A stretch of 64,000 bases of DNA from the NCBI GenBank assembly GCA_003255065.1, contig QAOA01004753.1, positions 1-64,000 on the forward strand. Reading direction: 5' to 3'. Below, one piece after another: positions 1 through 12,900 of this stretch. The stretch is from Cercis canadensis. Taxonomy: Eukaryota; Streptophyta; Magnoliopsida; Fabales; Fabaceae. How positions within the stretch are numbered: the stretch's first letter is position 1; every line of letters starts with the position of its first letter. The notes under the pieces are model-generated. The model saw only the letters and a program-made list of their open reading frames with translations. It ran no database searches and was not told the origin of the DNA. Both the position numbers and the translations under genes were made by a program.

Positions 1-830
1 CAAAAATGGATGGTGCCAAAGGTGTCTCCACCCCCCTCAGCACCTCGGTCTCCTTGCTCCTAAATGATGGCTCCTCCCTCACAGATCCTACTGAGTATCG
101 CAGCATCATCAGTGCCTTACAGTACCTATCTCTCACTCGCCCTGACATTGGGTTTGCAGTCAATAAGCTCTCTCAGTTCATGCACAAACCTACAATGCTT
201 CACCTTACTGCACTGAAACGTGTCCTACGATATCTCAAAACCACCATCGACTATGGCCTTTCCCTTACTGCTAATGCTCCACTTCAACTCATTGCATACT
301 CGGATGCAGATTGGGCAGGTGACCCCAACGATCGCACCTCTACCTCTGCTCATCTTATTTTTCTAGGTGCAAATGCAGTCTCATGGTCTTCAAAGAAACA
401 ACGCGGGGTGGCTCGCTCTAGCACCGAGGCCGAATATAGATCAGTCGCCAACACCTCTGCTGAACTTCAATGGCTCGTTCACCTACTCCAGGAACTTGGT
501 GTTCCCCTCTCTGCACCGCCAACCATCTTCTGTGACAACATTGGTGTCACCTACCTCTGCGCCAACCCTGTGTTTCACTCCCGCATGAAGCACTTGGCAC
601 TTGACTATCACTTTGTAAGGGAAAGGGTTCAAGCAAATCAGCTAAAGGTCTTACATGTCTCTTCCAAAGATCAACTAGCAGATATACTTACCAAAGCTTT
701 ACCAACCTTGGTTTTCTGTCGTCTTCGAGACAAGATTGGTGTCTCCAATGGAGCCTCCATCTTGCGGGGGCATGTAGAAGCAAAAGCCAAGGATCAAGCC
801 ACATCACAAGTATCACACTCAGCCACGTAA
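1..830 (+). mobile_element. Ty1/copia retrotransposon, 3' end of polyprotein (RT C-terminus and RNase H)
   Basis: An open frame from the window edge to the stop at 828-830 gives the last ~274 residues of a copia-type Pol protein. The first ~90 residues are the end of the reverse transcriptase region ([20 protein letters not shown], then the [11 protein letters not shown] block). The RNase H domain follows, with the SDADWAGD motif, the VSWSSKKQ and [10 protein letters not shown] motifs, and the closing [13 protein letters not shown] motif. RNase H degrades the RNA strand during reverse transcription. The element is truncated by the window start, so gag, protease and integrase are not visible. 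The frame is uninterrupted, which suggests a fairly young copy. The ORF runs past a purine-rich tract near 764-770 into the putative LTR, as in many copia elements. Confidence 0.93.
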
Positions 831-1078
831 ACCAGCAGCACCAGCTTCTGTTATGAAGCTTATCAGGATAACCATGCAGAAACAAGAACTCGGGGCACAA
901 GTGACTCAGCTGGACTGAGTCAACTCGGCACATGCACATGCTTTATTATTTTATCCTTATCTCTCCATCGTATCACTATTTAATAGTTATCATTCTGTTG
1001 TATTTTAAAACTTCAAACCCATCAACTCTTGTGTATAAAAACACTACAGAATCAATAGTAAAATCATTCTTTCCTGCA
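773..1078 (+). repeat. Putative 3' LTR of the copia element
   Basis: A polypurine-like tract (cttgcgggggca, 761-772) is followed by TGTAG at 773. The sequence ends plausibly with CTGCA at 1074-1078, after a TATA-like gtgtataaaaac at 1031-1042. TG...CA ends, the position just after the RNase H domain and the internal TATA motif fit an LTR of ~306 bp. The 5' LTR lies outside the window, so the ends cannot be confirmed by comparison. Confidence 0.55.
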
Positions 1079-1095
1079 CGTCGTTTCTGGTTTTT

Positions 1096-1478
1096 CAGTG
1101 GGTTTTACCGGACACGTCGTGGGCCTTTTCTACCGAATACGCTGCGGTCCACGTGGCATGTCTACATTTTGTCAATTTCTTTGCCTTTTTCTTAACATGC
1201 AGAGCCCATCCTTTGCAAAAAGCTGACCAGGCTTTGATTACGATGATGACCAATCTCATTCATTTCAATAGACGTGGGTGTTTGCTTTGAGCTTATTTAG
1301 TGGGGATACGCCATCAGGGAGCCGGCGTGTTCCTTCTTCAAACGCCACTAGTCAAATTTTTGCAGAGGATGGGCCTTGAACGTCAGGAAAAAGGCAAAGA
1401 AATTGACAAATGTGGACACGTCACGTGTTCGGTAGGGCATGCCGACAGGCCCACAGCGTGTCCAGTAAGACCAACCGC
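1096..1478. mobile_element. Foldback MITE-like element
   Basis: The left arm (about 1099-1195) is repeated in inverted orientation at about 1382-1478. Both arms contain gg(t)tttacYggacacg, the ggcctttt/ggcctgtc block, and then tgtcaatttctttgcctttttc. I see no transposase and no clear target-site duplication. It lies between the copia LTR and the first remaining exon of RLK1, where the missing 5' exons of that gene would be expected. Confidence 0.6.
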
Positions 1479-1813
1479 ATCCAAAAATGTTTTTTTTTTT
1501 TAATTTTTAAAAAAACTGTAATATTGACGAAAATAATTTTAAAAGNAAAAGTGTTATATTTAGATAAATAATTTGTAATAGTGTAATTTCTAAGTCAAAA
1601 AACCTCTTATTAGCTTTTGAAAACATATTTGAAAACCCACAATTAACTTTTCTAGTGGGTTGTTGGGCTCTTATAGCACTACAAGAAAAGGGCCTCCATA
1701 AGTTAGCAACTCATCACATCTTTATTTATTTATTTTTTTCATTTTTTTCTAAAAATTTAGCTATGTAATTTTTCTAATAGTTACTAATACAGTAGTTTGT
1801 CTATGATAGCCAG

Positions 1814-4800
1814 CTGAGGGGTCTCAATTTATCTGGAGTCCTACCCAATGAATTTGGAAATCTCACTCATCTGCAAGAACTGTAAGTGATATATGAATCT
1901 TTTCCTTTCTTGCTTTCATGAATGTCATTGATTATGTATTATTTTATTTGCCGTTTGCTCTTAAAGATTATAGCTGATATACCTAATATGAGACCTGATT
2001 TTGATTTATGTTTTCAGACAATTTTATACAGAACTTTGCCGAATTTTAAGCTTGGGCAACTTCACATATTGATAAATCTCTCAAAGACCTAATGCAATCA
2101 ATGATGAACTCTTATCCTTAAAATGACAATTATTTCTAAGAAAATACTACAAGCAAGAGCATTTAAACTGGTTTATTGTGTTTCCAATATGAAGACAAGT
2201 GTTAGAAAATATTAATTAGGACACTCATGCATTCCATAAATTTAAACTTTGAAAACTTGACAATTTATCTCTATCATTATATGATAGAGGAAGAATACTG
2301 GCATCACAAATGCATCAGAAGCTGTGAAAACTAACTCAAGTTTTTATTTTGAGCAGTGATCTTGCTCGTAATTATCTCAGTGGCTCAATTCCGACGAGTT
2401 TTGCACAGCTCCCTCTTTTTGTACTGTAAGTTATCATTATCTTAGTATGTGTATTTTTTTTTTTCGTGCTCCATGTATAAGGGATACACAATTTGGAGCT
2501 TCATTTGCCAAATTTGAACCTCTGACAGCCAAAAAGCTCTTTCATTTTTGCCTCAGTGGCCTCCATCATATGTCATGCATGTAAATTTGAAATCACTAGT
2601 ATTAATGTGTTACTCTTATTATGCTCCAGGACCCTCATTGATAATCGACTTAGTGGTTCAATTCCTGTCGAAATTGCTGACATGGCTAGCCTGGAGTCAC
2701 TGTAAGTGTTGGTATAAAATGTAATGCCATAATAAAAAATTGTTGATATTTGAGGTTGAATAAATTTTTATTGATGTTTACAGGATCATAGAAGATAATT
2801 TGTTTGGAGGACCCCTTCCTCCCAAGCTTGGAAATTTGGCCCGGTTAGGGAAATTGTAAGTCTATCTTTCATTGCTTTCTTTAGCATGTTTTGTTATTGA
2901 AATCTTGACACTGAATATTGAAATCTCTCTAAATCTGCAGACGTCTTTCTGCAAATAATTTTACAGGGACAATACCAGAATCATTTAGCAAGCTAAAGAA
3001 CCTAACTATTTTGTGAGTATTATAAAAGTGATACAACTATTCCTTTTTGTTTTTCATTTGATTGTGTTGGGCCTCTGTTAAGCTATAAAATCTCTCCTAT
3101 TTCTACAGTACAATAGATGGGAGCAGAATGTCAGCAAAGATACCCAGTTTTATTGGGAACTGGACCAAACTTGAAAGACTGTGAGTATGCTTCATTTTGA
3201 TTTAACCATGACTTTTTCCTTGTTTCAGAAGAAACCACTCTTATGTTTTATTTCCTTTTTCTTTCTAAAGGAAATTTTGTGTTTTTGGTAGGGATTTGCA
3301 GGGCACATCTATGGAAGGTCCAATTCCTCTCACCATAGCTCAGTTGAAAAATTTGACTCAATTGTATGTACTCGCTATATTTTGTCAGAATACAGTATGA
3401 TGGTTGTAGAATGCAACTCTTGAATGAAAGAACATTTTTTTTTTTTTTTTACTGACGAGTCATTTTGATTACAGGAGAATATCTGATTTGAATGGACCAT
3501 CTATGACATTTCCTGATCTGAAGGAATTGAAAAACTTGAAATATTTGTGAGTTGAAACCTCTGCTATTATATGAAGAACTAACTATATGATGCATTTGGG
3601 CATTTTATGAAGTAGTTTATATCCTTTCTATGACTCAGGATATTAAGAAATTGCCAAATCACTGGTCAGATTCCAGATTACATTGGTGAAATGAAAAACT
3701 TAGATACTTTGTAAGTTGCATCAACTTGAAATTATCTTGCATTAAATTCTCTGTTCGGGATTTGGTTTATCTGCTGTATATCTCAAATTCTTTTTTCTTT
3801 TTCTTAAAAAAAAAATATTTGCAGAGACTTGAGCTTCAACAAGTTGACTGGTTCAATCCCAGATACAATTCAGGGCTTGAAAATGCTACGTTTCATGTAA
3901 GTGAACATTTGTATCTGCTGGTCAGTAATTTAATTTCTTGAAAATTGGTTTTTTTTCTTCATTGATGTTAATTTTGTGCACTTGTAAATGAGCCAGATAA
4001 TAATTATGGATGCAGGTTTCTGACTAACAATTCTCGGAGTGGAACAATTCCAGGATGGATACTAAACCACAATCAAAAAATGTTGGTATATTTGTTCTAT
4101 TTTCTCCAATTACAGAGTTTAAAGTCACTTCTTGTATCCATTAAAGAAGTATGCCATATAACTTGGTAGCAATAATTCTTTTATTCTACAATTTATCTCT
4201 TGTCATAGTCTTTAGTTCTCAATGAATTCAGAAACTAAAATTTAATCTTAAGATACTTTTCTCTCAGGGATTTATCATACAACAATTTTACAGAGTCTTC
4301 TGCAACTACTTGCCAGCTCTCAGATGTGTAAGCTTCTCTTTGTTTAGCTATTAGATATGCATTTCACATGTTTTCATACTGACCACTTGTACTGTGAACA
4401 GGAACTTGGCTTCCAGCCACTCGTCTTGGGCGAATAATAAGTAAGTTCTTGCTTATTGTAAGCCTGTTTAATTTTAATGTTAAAATTTCTTATATCAATT
4501 TTGAATCATCTTTTGAAACTAAGTATTCATCTTGTAGAGTTTGGTGCTTGAAGAAGGGTCTCCTTTGTGGAGGAAAGCCTCAATGTGAGCGTTGAGACTT
4601 AGTAGGTCAATCATGATTTTAGGCACTGCAAATAGCTTTATAAAAATGAATCTCCGATAATTTGTCATTCAGTAATTTCTGATGAGATTTTCACCGTGTC
4701 TGCAGATGACTCTTTGTTTATAAACTGTGGAGGACCCAGGATGGAGTTTGAGGGGAATGAGTATGATGAAGATCCCAACCCAGAGGGCTTTTCAAACTTT

Positions 4801-7800
4801 GTTTCTAAAGATAAATGGGCATACAGCAGCACAGGAGTATATATGGATAATGATCGTGCTCATCACATTGCAACAAATGAGCTTTCCTTGAATATTACTG
4901 GCCCAGAATACTACAAAACAGCCCGCTTTTCCCCTCTGTCACTTAAGTACTATGGCCTTTGTTTGCTGAAAGGAAGTTATAAAGTTAAGCTTCACTTTGC
5001 TGAAATACAGTATAGTAATGACCAAACATTTAGCAGCATAGGAAGGCGCATATTTGATGTCTCAATTCAAGTAAGTATCAAAGAAAAATAGTTTGTGGTG
5101 TTGTTTCAATTGCTTCTTTTCCTTTTCTCATATTCTTTTGTAAGAAGATGAAAGCTTTGAACGTAGACTTCTAAATAGTGCATCTTCTTCATAGGGTAAC
5201 TTATATTTGAAAGATTTTAACATTATGGAGGAAGCTGGAGGTGCTGGTAAGGGCATCACTAAGGTATTTGATGTGGATGTTAATGATAGCACCCTGGAGA
5301 TCCATTTATACTGGGCAGGGAAAGGAACAACTGCAGTTCCTAACAGAGGTGTATATGGACCTCTTATATCTGCTATCAGGGTAACCCCAAGTAAGTAGCT
5401 TTCATGTTAGTGTTTTCCTTTGGTTTGCCTACCTTGTTATAACATGTCATATTCTTTTTTGGCCATGGGTTATAACATCTCATATAAGCGTTCCTATTTT
5501 GTTGTAGACTTCAAAACTTCTTCAAAGGGGAAGTTGAGTAAAGCTATTGTTGGAATTGCGGCTGCATCAGGTTTACTTCTCATGCTGATACTGACACTGA
5601 CACTCATTGTCCTCAGAAAGAAAGGTTTACTTGGTGGGGAAAATCCAAAGGACAAAGGTATGATTGAAGTCCAAAATAAAGCAATTAGTTGATCCTATTT
5701 CTTGTGATAGAAGGTTCGTGTTGTTTAGGAGTAAATCTAGTTGAATATACATCTATCACTTACGGAATAGTATTATTGCATTCTCTGTTTATTGTATCTG
5801 TTTAGATTATGGTAAGACATTAATATATTCTATATGGAGCTAAAACGGTGAAATTTAAGTTAAATAGAAAATGCAGATATGATTCTTAATTCTAGGAGAA
5901 TAAATGTATTTTCTTTTTCCTGGAAGCTTGTTCAATTCTCTAACATCTGTGTCTGCCTCTTTTCCTTCTTTTACTATTATTTATATATCTGCCTTGTTGC
6001 AGAACTTCTCAATCTGAAAACAGGTTATTTCAGTCTAAGACAAATTAAAGCTGCCACTGGTAACTTTGACCGAGCAAATAAGATAGGTGAAGGAGGATTT
6101 GGGCCAGTCTACAAGGTAATCTCATGCTGATACTGACACTGACACTCGTTGTCCTCAGAAAGAAAAGTTTACTTGGTGGGGAAAATCCAAAGGACAAAGG
6201 TATGATTGAAGTCCAAAATAAAGCAATTAGTTGATCCTATTTCTTGTGATAGAAGGTTCATGTTGTTTAGGAGTAAATCTAGTTGAATATACATCTATCA
6301 CTTACGGAATAGTATTATTGCATTCTCTGTTTATTGTATCTCTTTAGATTATGGTAAGACATTAATATATTCTATATGGAGCTAAAACGGTGAAATTTAA
6401 GTTAAATAAAAAATGCAGATATGATTCTTAATTCTAGGAGAATAAATGTATTTTCTTTTTCCTGGAAGCTTGTTCATTCTCTAACATCTGTGTCTGCCTC
6501 TTTTCCTTCTTTTACTATTATTTATATATCTGCCTTGTTGCAGAACTTCTCAATCTGAAAACAGGTTATTTCAGTCTAAGACAAATTAAAGCTGCCACTG
6601 GTAACTTTGACCCAGCAAATAAGATAGGTGAAGGAGGATTTGGGCCAGTCTACAAGGTAACTTTGGAAGGATCATAGTTTTCAAACTTGGTTAAGCAGTA
6701 TTGGGGACATAACTTATCCCCAACACTTTCCTATATGACAATATGATTCTGAAGATATTGCTTGATTCCAGGGCGTGCTATCAGATGGTGGTGTGATTGC
6801 TGTTAAGCAGTTCTCCTCCAAGTCAAGGCAAGGGAACCGCGAATTTGTTAATGAAATAGGAATGATTACTGCTTTACAACACCCAAATCTAGTGAAGCTT
6901 TACGGCTGCTGCATTGAAGGAAACCAGTTGTTGCTAATATATGAATACATGGAGAACAATTGTCTTGCTCGTGCGCTTTTTGGTAAGTGCTTAATGAACA
7001 CCTTGTTCTACATGTGTATTCATACTTCCAGAATTAGTAACTGAAAAGACCTTCCTCCCCTGGTCTGCATTTTTCCATTTTTAGGTCGTGAAGAACAGAA
7101 GCTAAACTTGGACTGGCCTAGAAGAATGAAGATTTGTGTGGGGATAGCTAGGGGATTAGCTTATCTTCATGAGGAATCAAGATTGAAAATAGTACACAGG
7201 GACATTAAGGCAACAAATATCTTACTTGATAAGGATCTGAATGCCAAAATCTCTGACTTTGGTTTAGCCAAACTTGATGAAGAAGAGCACACTCATATCA
7301 GCACACGAATAGCTGGAACAATGTGAGTAGTTGCCATATCATTTCATTGTGTTGAAATCCTAGGATTTGTTAGATAATTAATACATACTTTATCATCAGC
7401 ATAAACAATTGACTTCCACTGATCCACAACCTATTGCTATTGCATAAAACCATATACAATAGAGACTAAGTAATTTTACATTATTCAAATAATCCTAAAA
7501 GCATTTCTTAGGTTCAATTTTGTTTTGTGACATCACCAACTCTTGAGTATTGCATGTTCTTTTATCAGAGGTTATATGGCTCCTGAATATGCTATGCGGG
7601 GTTACTTGACTGACAAAGCGGATGTTTATAGCTTTGGAGTTGTTGCTTTAGAAATTGTTAGTGGGAAGAACAACACAAATTACAGGCCAAAGGAGGAGTT
7701 TACTTATCTTCTTGATTGGGTAAGTTACACTTCTCTGTGGCTCTCTTTGAGTTATGATCTTTAGAATACATATAAAATGAACCTGAAGTAAAACATACCT

Positions 7801-8659
7801 AACTTACCTAGACATCTTCATAATTTAAACTGAGTATGGTTTGTTAAAAAGATTTTTGCCCTTTCTACCTTCTATCCAAGTCTTCATGGCATTACTATAA
7901 TACAAATGCTATGTTAAAATATTTATCCGGCAATCCAGCATTTCCAAATCAAATAGGATGAGGGATGTCAGTGTGAAATAAAAGGGGGATAAAAAGGGGA
8001 CATTTTATTATTTCCATTTGTTTTTCTTTTTCTTGTTGCCATGCTTTTCCTTGTTTCTCTTTAAATTCATAGATCAAATAGGATGAGGGATGTCAGTGTG
8101 AAATAAAAGGGGGATAAAAGGGGGACATTTTATTATTTCCATTTGTTTTTCTTTTTCTTGTTGCCATTCTTTTCCTTGTTTATCTTTAAATTCATAGTTT
8201 AGGTTAATATAATGACTACATCTTTGCATGACATTGAAGGCCTGTGTTCTCCAAGAGCAAGGAAACCTTATTGAACTGGTGGATCCAACTCTTGGTTCAA
8301 GCTACTCCCAAATAGAGGCCATGAGAATGCTGAACTTGGCACTTTTATGCACCAACTCATCTCCTTCTCTTAGACCATCAATGTCATCTGTAGTGAGAAT
8401 GCTTGAAGGACAAACTCCAGTTCAAGCACCGATAAGCAAGCACAAGGATATGAGCCATGACGCAAAATTTAAAGCCTTTGAGACAACATCACTAGACAGC
8501 CAAACACTCTTTTCTTCTACATTCTCACATGACAGCCTAGAGCAAAGAGTCAAATCAATGGATGGCCCATGGATTGACTCCTCCACATCTCTTCCAAGTG
8601 CAAATGATTATTCCTCACCCAGTAGGCTTCTTCAAGATTCTGGTCCCGTAAATTTGTAG
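1814..8659 (+). CDS. RLK1: LRR-malectin receptor-like kinase (LRR-VIII-2 type), 5' end missing
   Basis: Exons read by homology and GT-AG borders: LRR exons 1814-1881, 2357-2425, 2630-2701, 2784-2855, 2941-3012, 3109-3180, 3292-3363, 3475-3546, 3639-3710, 3825-3896, 4016-4081, 4268-4327; linker 4402-4440 and 4538-4584; malectin 4706-5070 and 5195-5390; transmembrane 5508-5657; kinase 6003-6115 or 6544-6656, 6772-6982, 7085-7322, 7569-7719, 8240-8659. Most LRR exons are 72 nt, one repeat each. The kinase has the glycine loop ([10 protein letters not shown]), the lysine of [15 protein letters not shown] and APE, so it looks catalytic; the substrate is unknown. Counting one copy of the duplicated kinase exon, the exons sum to 2769 nt in frame. 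The signal-peptide exon and the LRR N-cap exon, present in RLK2/RLK3 relatives, are absent upstream, where a MITE and copia LTR sit. It may therefore be a 5'-truncated, possibly non-secreted gene. Confidence 0.88.
5578..6660 (+). repeat. 542-bp tandem duplication containing a kinase exon of RLK1
   Basis: 5578-6119 is repeated head to tail at 6120-6660, with a few substitutions and one single-base deletion. The unit runs from inside the transmembrane exon, through the next intron, to just past the donor of the first kinase exon. The 113-nt kinase exon (glycine loop, [10 protein letters not shown]) therefore occurs twice (6003-6115 and 6544-6656), each with an AG acceptor and GT donor. RLK2 and RLK3 have a single copy. 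Because 113 is not a multiple of 3, including both copies shifts the reading frame, so a functional mRNA must use only one. In copy 1 a DPANK-type codon (CCA in RLK2 and copy 2) has become CGA. Confidence 0.92.
7948..8197 (+). repeat. 125-bp tandem duplication in the last intron of RLK1
   Basis: The segment 7948-8072 is repeated at 8073-8197, with small differences in the poly-G stretch and near the end. The corresponding introns of RLK2 (about 40650-40790) and its partial copy hold one unit only. It is non-coding, and I see no effect on the acceptor of the final exon. Confidence 0.9.
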
Positions 8660-8869
8660 TGATTTGTACACAGTTCTGGCATTACATGTATTCACTGATG
8701 AAAAGCAATGCCTTGAAGAAGTCATGTGGCAGACTCCACGGTGTAATTTTTGTGAAAAGATTTTGCTATGTGTATGTTGCTATATATATGTTTTGGTTTA
8801 AATGCATCTCTTGTGCTGATTTTGTCAAGATAATAATCAACTTGGAATTTAGAACTCGAACCAGTTGAT

Positions 8870-9990
8870 TTCTCACATATGAATTCAAGGGCATGCATGG
8901 TAACCCATTAGCTCACCTAAGAAAAGGTCAACTATATTCACGAAGTGCTAATTTTTGACATAAAAGCCAAACTTAAAAAGTTTTTCTTTCTACCTGCACA
9001 TGCTATAATTCTTGTTGAAGTTCATTTATGGAAAGAGGTGGGCAGTTCAAGTTGAAGTTCATTTATGAATCACTAGTGTTAAATCCATGACTCTTGTAAT
9101 TATATTTTCTTATCAATGTGAGTCCTCTTAAATCTATGTCTTACATATTTGACTTAATTTGTCTATAATTTATTTATGAATACCTCATTCATTCATAATT
9201 TTAATTACTCGAAAAGATAAAAGTTTAAATCTCTTAAAAACTATTCAAATTTACTCTACAAATATGTGTTTAACGTTTCTCGTTTCAACAGTAACTAAAA
9301 AAGTCAACCCTCAGCCCCCAAACAGTTTGCTCATACTCGGCCCCTCAAATTTATAAAAAATAATTTCCAGTCTTGTTCTTAAAATACTAAATACAGCATT
9401 TTTTTTTATATTAGTAATGTTACATTCAATCTTCAATTCTTTATTGTTTCTCATCATACTTAATTTGGACCACACCCATTTAAAAGTGTAACCAGATTAA
9501 ATGTGGTGAGGAATTGAATGGTAGATAAAACATTCCTTTTGCTTATATCATTATGCTCGATGTAGAAGCAAAAGTATAATTTATAGCTATGGTCAACTAA
9601 TGTTTATGATTGTAATTCCTTTCTTATATTTTTTTCTCTCTTTTACTCTTTTGCTTAAATGCATACAATGATCTAGTGCTCTTACTACAGCACATACCTT
9701 CTTTAAAAAGATTAGTCAATCAATGCCTTGAAGAAGTCATTTGCAAGTGAACATCATTTATGACATGGACAATTTTGACTTTAATTTTTTTTTTTTTTTT
9801 TTGTCTTTCTTTTTAGTAACCCAAGAATCAAGTCTAATATCAACATTTAGATAGAGTCAGACTTATCAAACTTAGAGCGAGTCATTCATGCTCCAAGAAT
9901 CTTGCTGTCGAAGCATATATAGCTGTAGCTTTGTGTGGATAGCACTTTGAGACGCTCATTTTGTTTTGTTAATGAGAGATCTCGAACACA
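8870..9990. other. Intergenic, downstream of RLK1
   Basis: No gene is seen. The first part (8870-9060) matches the downstream flank of RLK2 (41440-41470 and 41810-41950), so it belongs to the duplicated RLK unit. RLK1 lacks the ~350 bp that in RLK2 includes a SINE. The rest is AT-rich unique sequence. Confidence 0.6.
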
Positions 9991-9999
9991 ATATCATCT

Positions 10000-12900
10000 T
10001 CTTGTGATAAGAGCCTTGTCGCAACGTCCCTTTCAGGAGCGCGATGTGGAGCTGCAAAATCCCCCACACGGGAAGAAATAAAAAGTTAACAATGTGCAAT
10101 ATTATGCAAGAAAAGAATGAAGTTGTCACCAATCATTTTATTCCATTTTTAGCAAATGGAATGGTGCAATTGGACACCTAAATAATTTGGTCTACGTTCA
10201 GAGCTTGGATTTGGGGGTTGATTACATGTAGGGAATGTATTAGCACCCTACGACGTCCGTTCTTAGAACGGTTACCCATTTAATCACTAGTTATCTTTTT
10301 AAATGAATTAAGTTAGTCCTAACATTATAAAATAAATTAAAATTTCGTTAGGCTCTACCAGCACTTCTGGAAAAAACTAAATGATGCTTCAAGACTATTA
10401 GGTGGAGTTTGTGATTATCATTACAATCCTCCCCCAATCTATTCTATCATAAGCAATATTGAGCAATCTCACTAACTAAGTGTATCTAGATACATGAAAG
10501 ACAATTTATATGTGTTTATGAAATGTTCAAGATTCGTGATAAAGATTTTTATTGGAGGTATTTCTTTAAGTCCACCAGTCCACCTGGAAAGACTAAAGTG
10601 ACACTCTTCACCTTCGAAGTGTCAAGGAATCGTTGTCATTACAACTATCCTTAACTATTCCTTCATCGGTAACTTTTAAGTCACATTAAGGTAATTAAAG
10701 CTAAAATATTATATTTAAAAAATGTTCGTTTGAAAATTATGCACCAACAAAGATTTTTATCGAGGATTGACCTCATGCCCTGCCAGTACCTCTGATCGAA
10801 CTACAGACATCCCTTTACCTCCTGAATATCGAAACCTCGTTATTATCATGACTAATTTCAATTATTCCCTCGTCAGTAATCTTTTTCTAGCATAATTAAA
10901 AATAATGTTAAGATGTAATGAGATGAATTATAATGTAACAAACTAATACTATAAATGTGGTAATTAAAAAGATAAAAACGATATTGAGAATTTTATTGGT
11001 CACACCAGTACCTCTAGCATAACCAAAAAATTTATCTCTCACCTCAGGAACATTAAAAAAAATTGTCAACACAATTTTTCCTAACTTAATCCGTCGTCGG
11101 GTTTTAATTTTACTTACAATGATTAAGTATGATATGAAATGTATGGAACATGTAAAGTGAATAAGATGACATAAATTAATGCCACTAATTAGGATAAAAT
11201 AAAAAGAGATAACAAGAATATATAAAGAACAAATAAAAATGAATAAATAAGAATAACCCAAAGATAAAACATAAGTCCTAAATAGATGGGTCTAAAAGAA
11301 AGCTAAAACTAAATACATTAAATAATATAACTCTTAAATAAAAGATAAACTTAACCCCAAAAATAAAAGATAAAAAAAAAAGTGCAATTTAATTAAAAGA
11401 ACCAAAGCCTAAGAAGTAATGCAATTCCATTGTTCAATGATTAATTAAAGAAAAATGGTCAAATTTGAATATATACAAACAAAACTACCAAAAGCTGAAA
11501 AAAAAAACATGCAAGTTAGTATATCTTGATATTTATATATAAAATACATACACTAATGCTTAATAAAACAAGAAAATGGCTCCTAAATTCGGATTGGGCT
11601 TATATTGAAGCAAAGGAAATAATAAAAAAAAACACACACACACAAGAGGCCACACAAGACCCAAACCGAAATAGCCTCAATATGTAAGAAACCAATTGGC
11701 TGGTTCTACTTCAAAGCCCAATTAAACTAAGCTGATATAAAAAATGCCTAATGGACCAGCTTCAATGCAGCCCACAAATCAGAAAGGAAATGTTAACAGC
11801 AAAAGAAAGTTGGCCCACGAAATTACATAATCCAAATAGGTAAACAAAACCAAACCATAAAACCCAAATCAAATAAAAAATGGTCTAAACAAAGAAACAA
11901 TAGATGACCCAAATTTAACAATAAAAGGTCCGTATATACCAATGTTTTAAAAATCGAATCGGTGAACGAACCGTTTTGACAAAAAATATTGGTCAGACCG
12001 ATCGGATCGGTTGGACCGCTCGGTCAGACCGGTTGAATCGAAGTTTTTTCTAAACTTACAGATTAACAAAAAATAAAACATAAAAGATGAGTCACAAATC
12101 ATTAAACTTTACTCATAAGTGAAAGTTTCAAATTTAAAGATTCAAATAACTAAAAGTCAAAAGATATAAAAACCTAATCTATATACATCTAATTTAAAAT
12201 GGTAATCTATAATAAAATTAGATTGTTTCAATGACCAACATTTTTTACAAATTCACATACTCTTAACATAATCAAGTTCGCAATTTTAAAATAAAAAAAA
12301 TTAGATAATCAGAACATATAAAACATGTATACAGTGTAACTATGTGTTATAATTTTTACATATTTAAAAATTTAATATTAAATAAATCTATTAAATAGAT
12401 AATAAATAATTTTTGTGTAATAATAAATACAAGTCTTGAATTGTCCCAATGATTTGGATGGAAAAAAAATTAATTTCTTAACTAGTTTATTAATAAATAT
12501 ATTGATATGTGATATTATACTCAAGAATTGATATGTCCTAGTGGCAAAGAATGCCACATTTGAAGAAAAGGGAAGGGGATCGAATCCTTCCAAGAGCAGT
12601 TTCGCTTCGAAGTTAAGAATTTTGCAAGCCGTCCGGTTTTCTAAAACCAGACCGGTTCTCCGGTTTTGGCGGTTCTCTCCGGTTTTAGGCGGTTTAACCG
12701 CTACAACAGTTTAGAGGTATGAACTGGACCGGATTTCCAAACGGGTACCGGTTGGACCGTCCGGTCCGGTCCGGTTTTTAAAACATTGGTATATACACTA
12801 AAAGAATTGGTAAATAACTTTAAAAAGCAAAGAAATCAGAATAAGCATAAAGAACCATGTGAGAAGAAACAGAGAGGAGAGGAAGAAGCGGTGGAAAAGG

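Noticed and set aside
9400..9540. Possible small foldback element
   Set aside because: The inverted similarity (catcatacttaattt against attaaatgtggtgagg) is short and imperfect, and no target duplication is seen.
10908..11261. 117-residue hydrophobic minus-strand frame
   Set aside because: It is AT-rich repeat DNA read as Ile/Leu/Phe codons; no family resemblance and no splice context.
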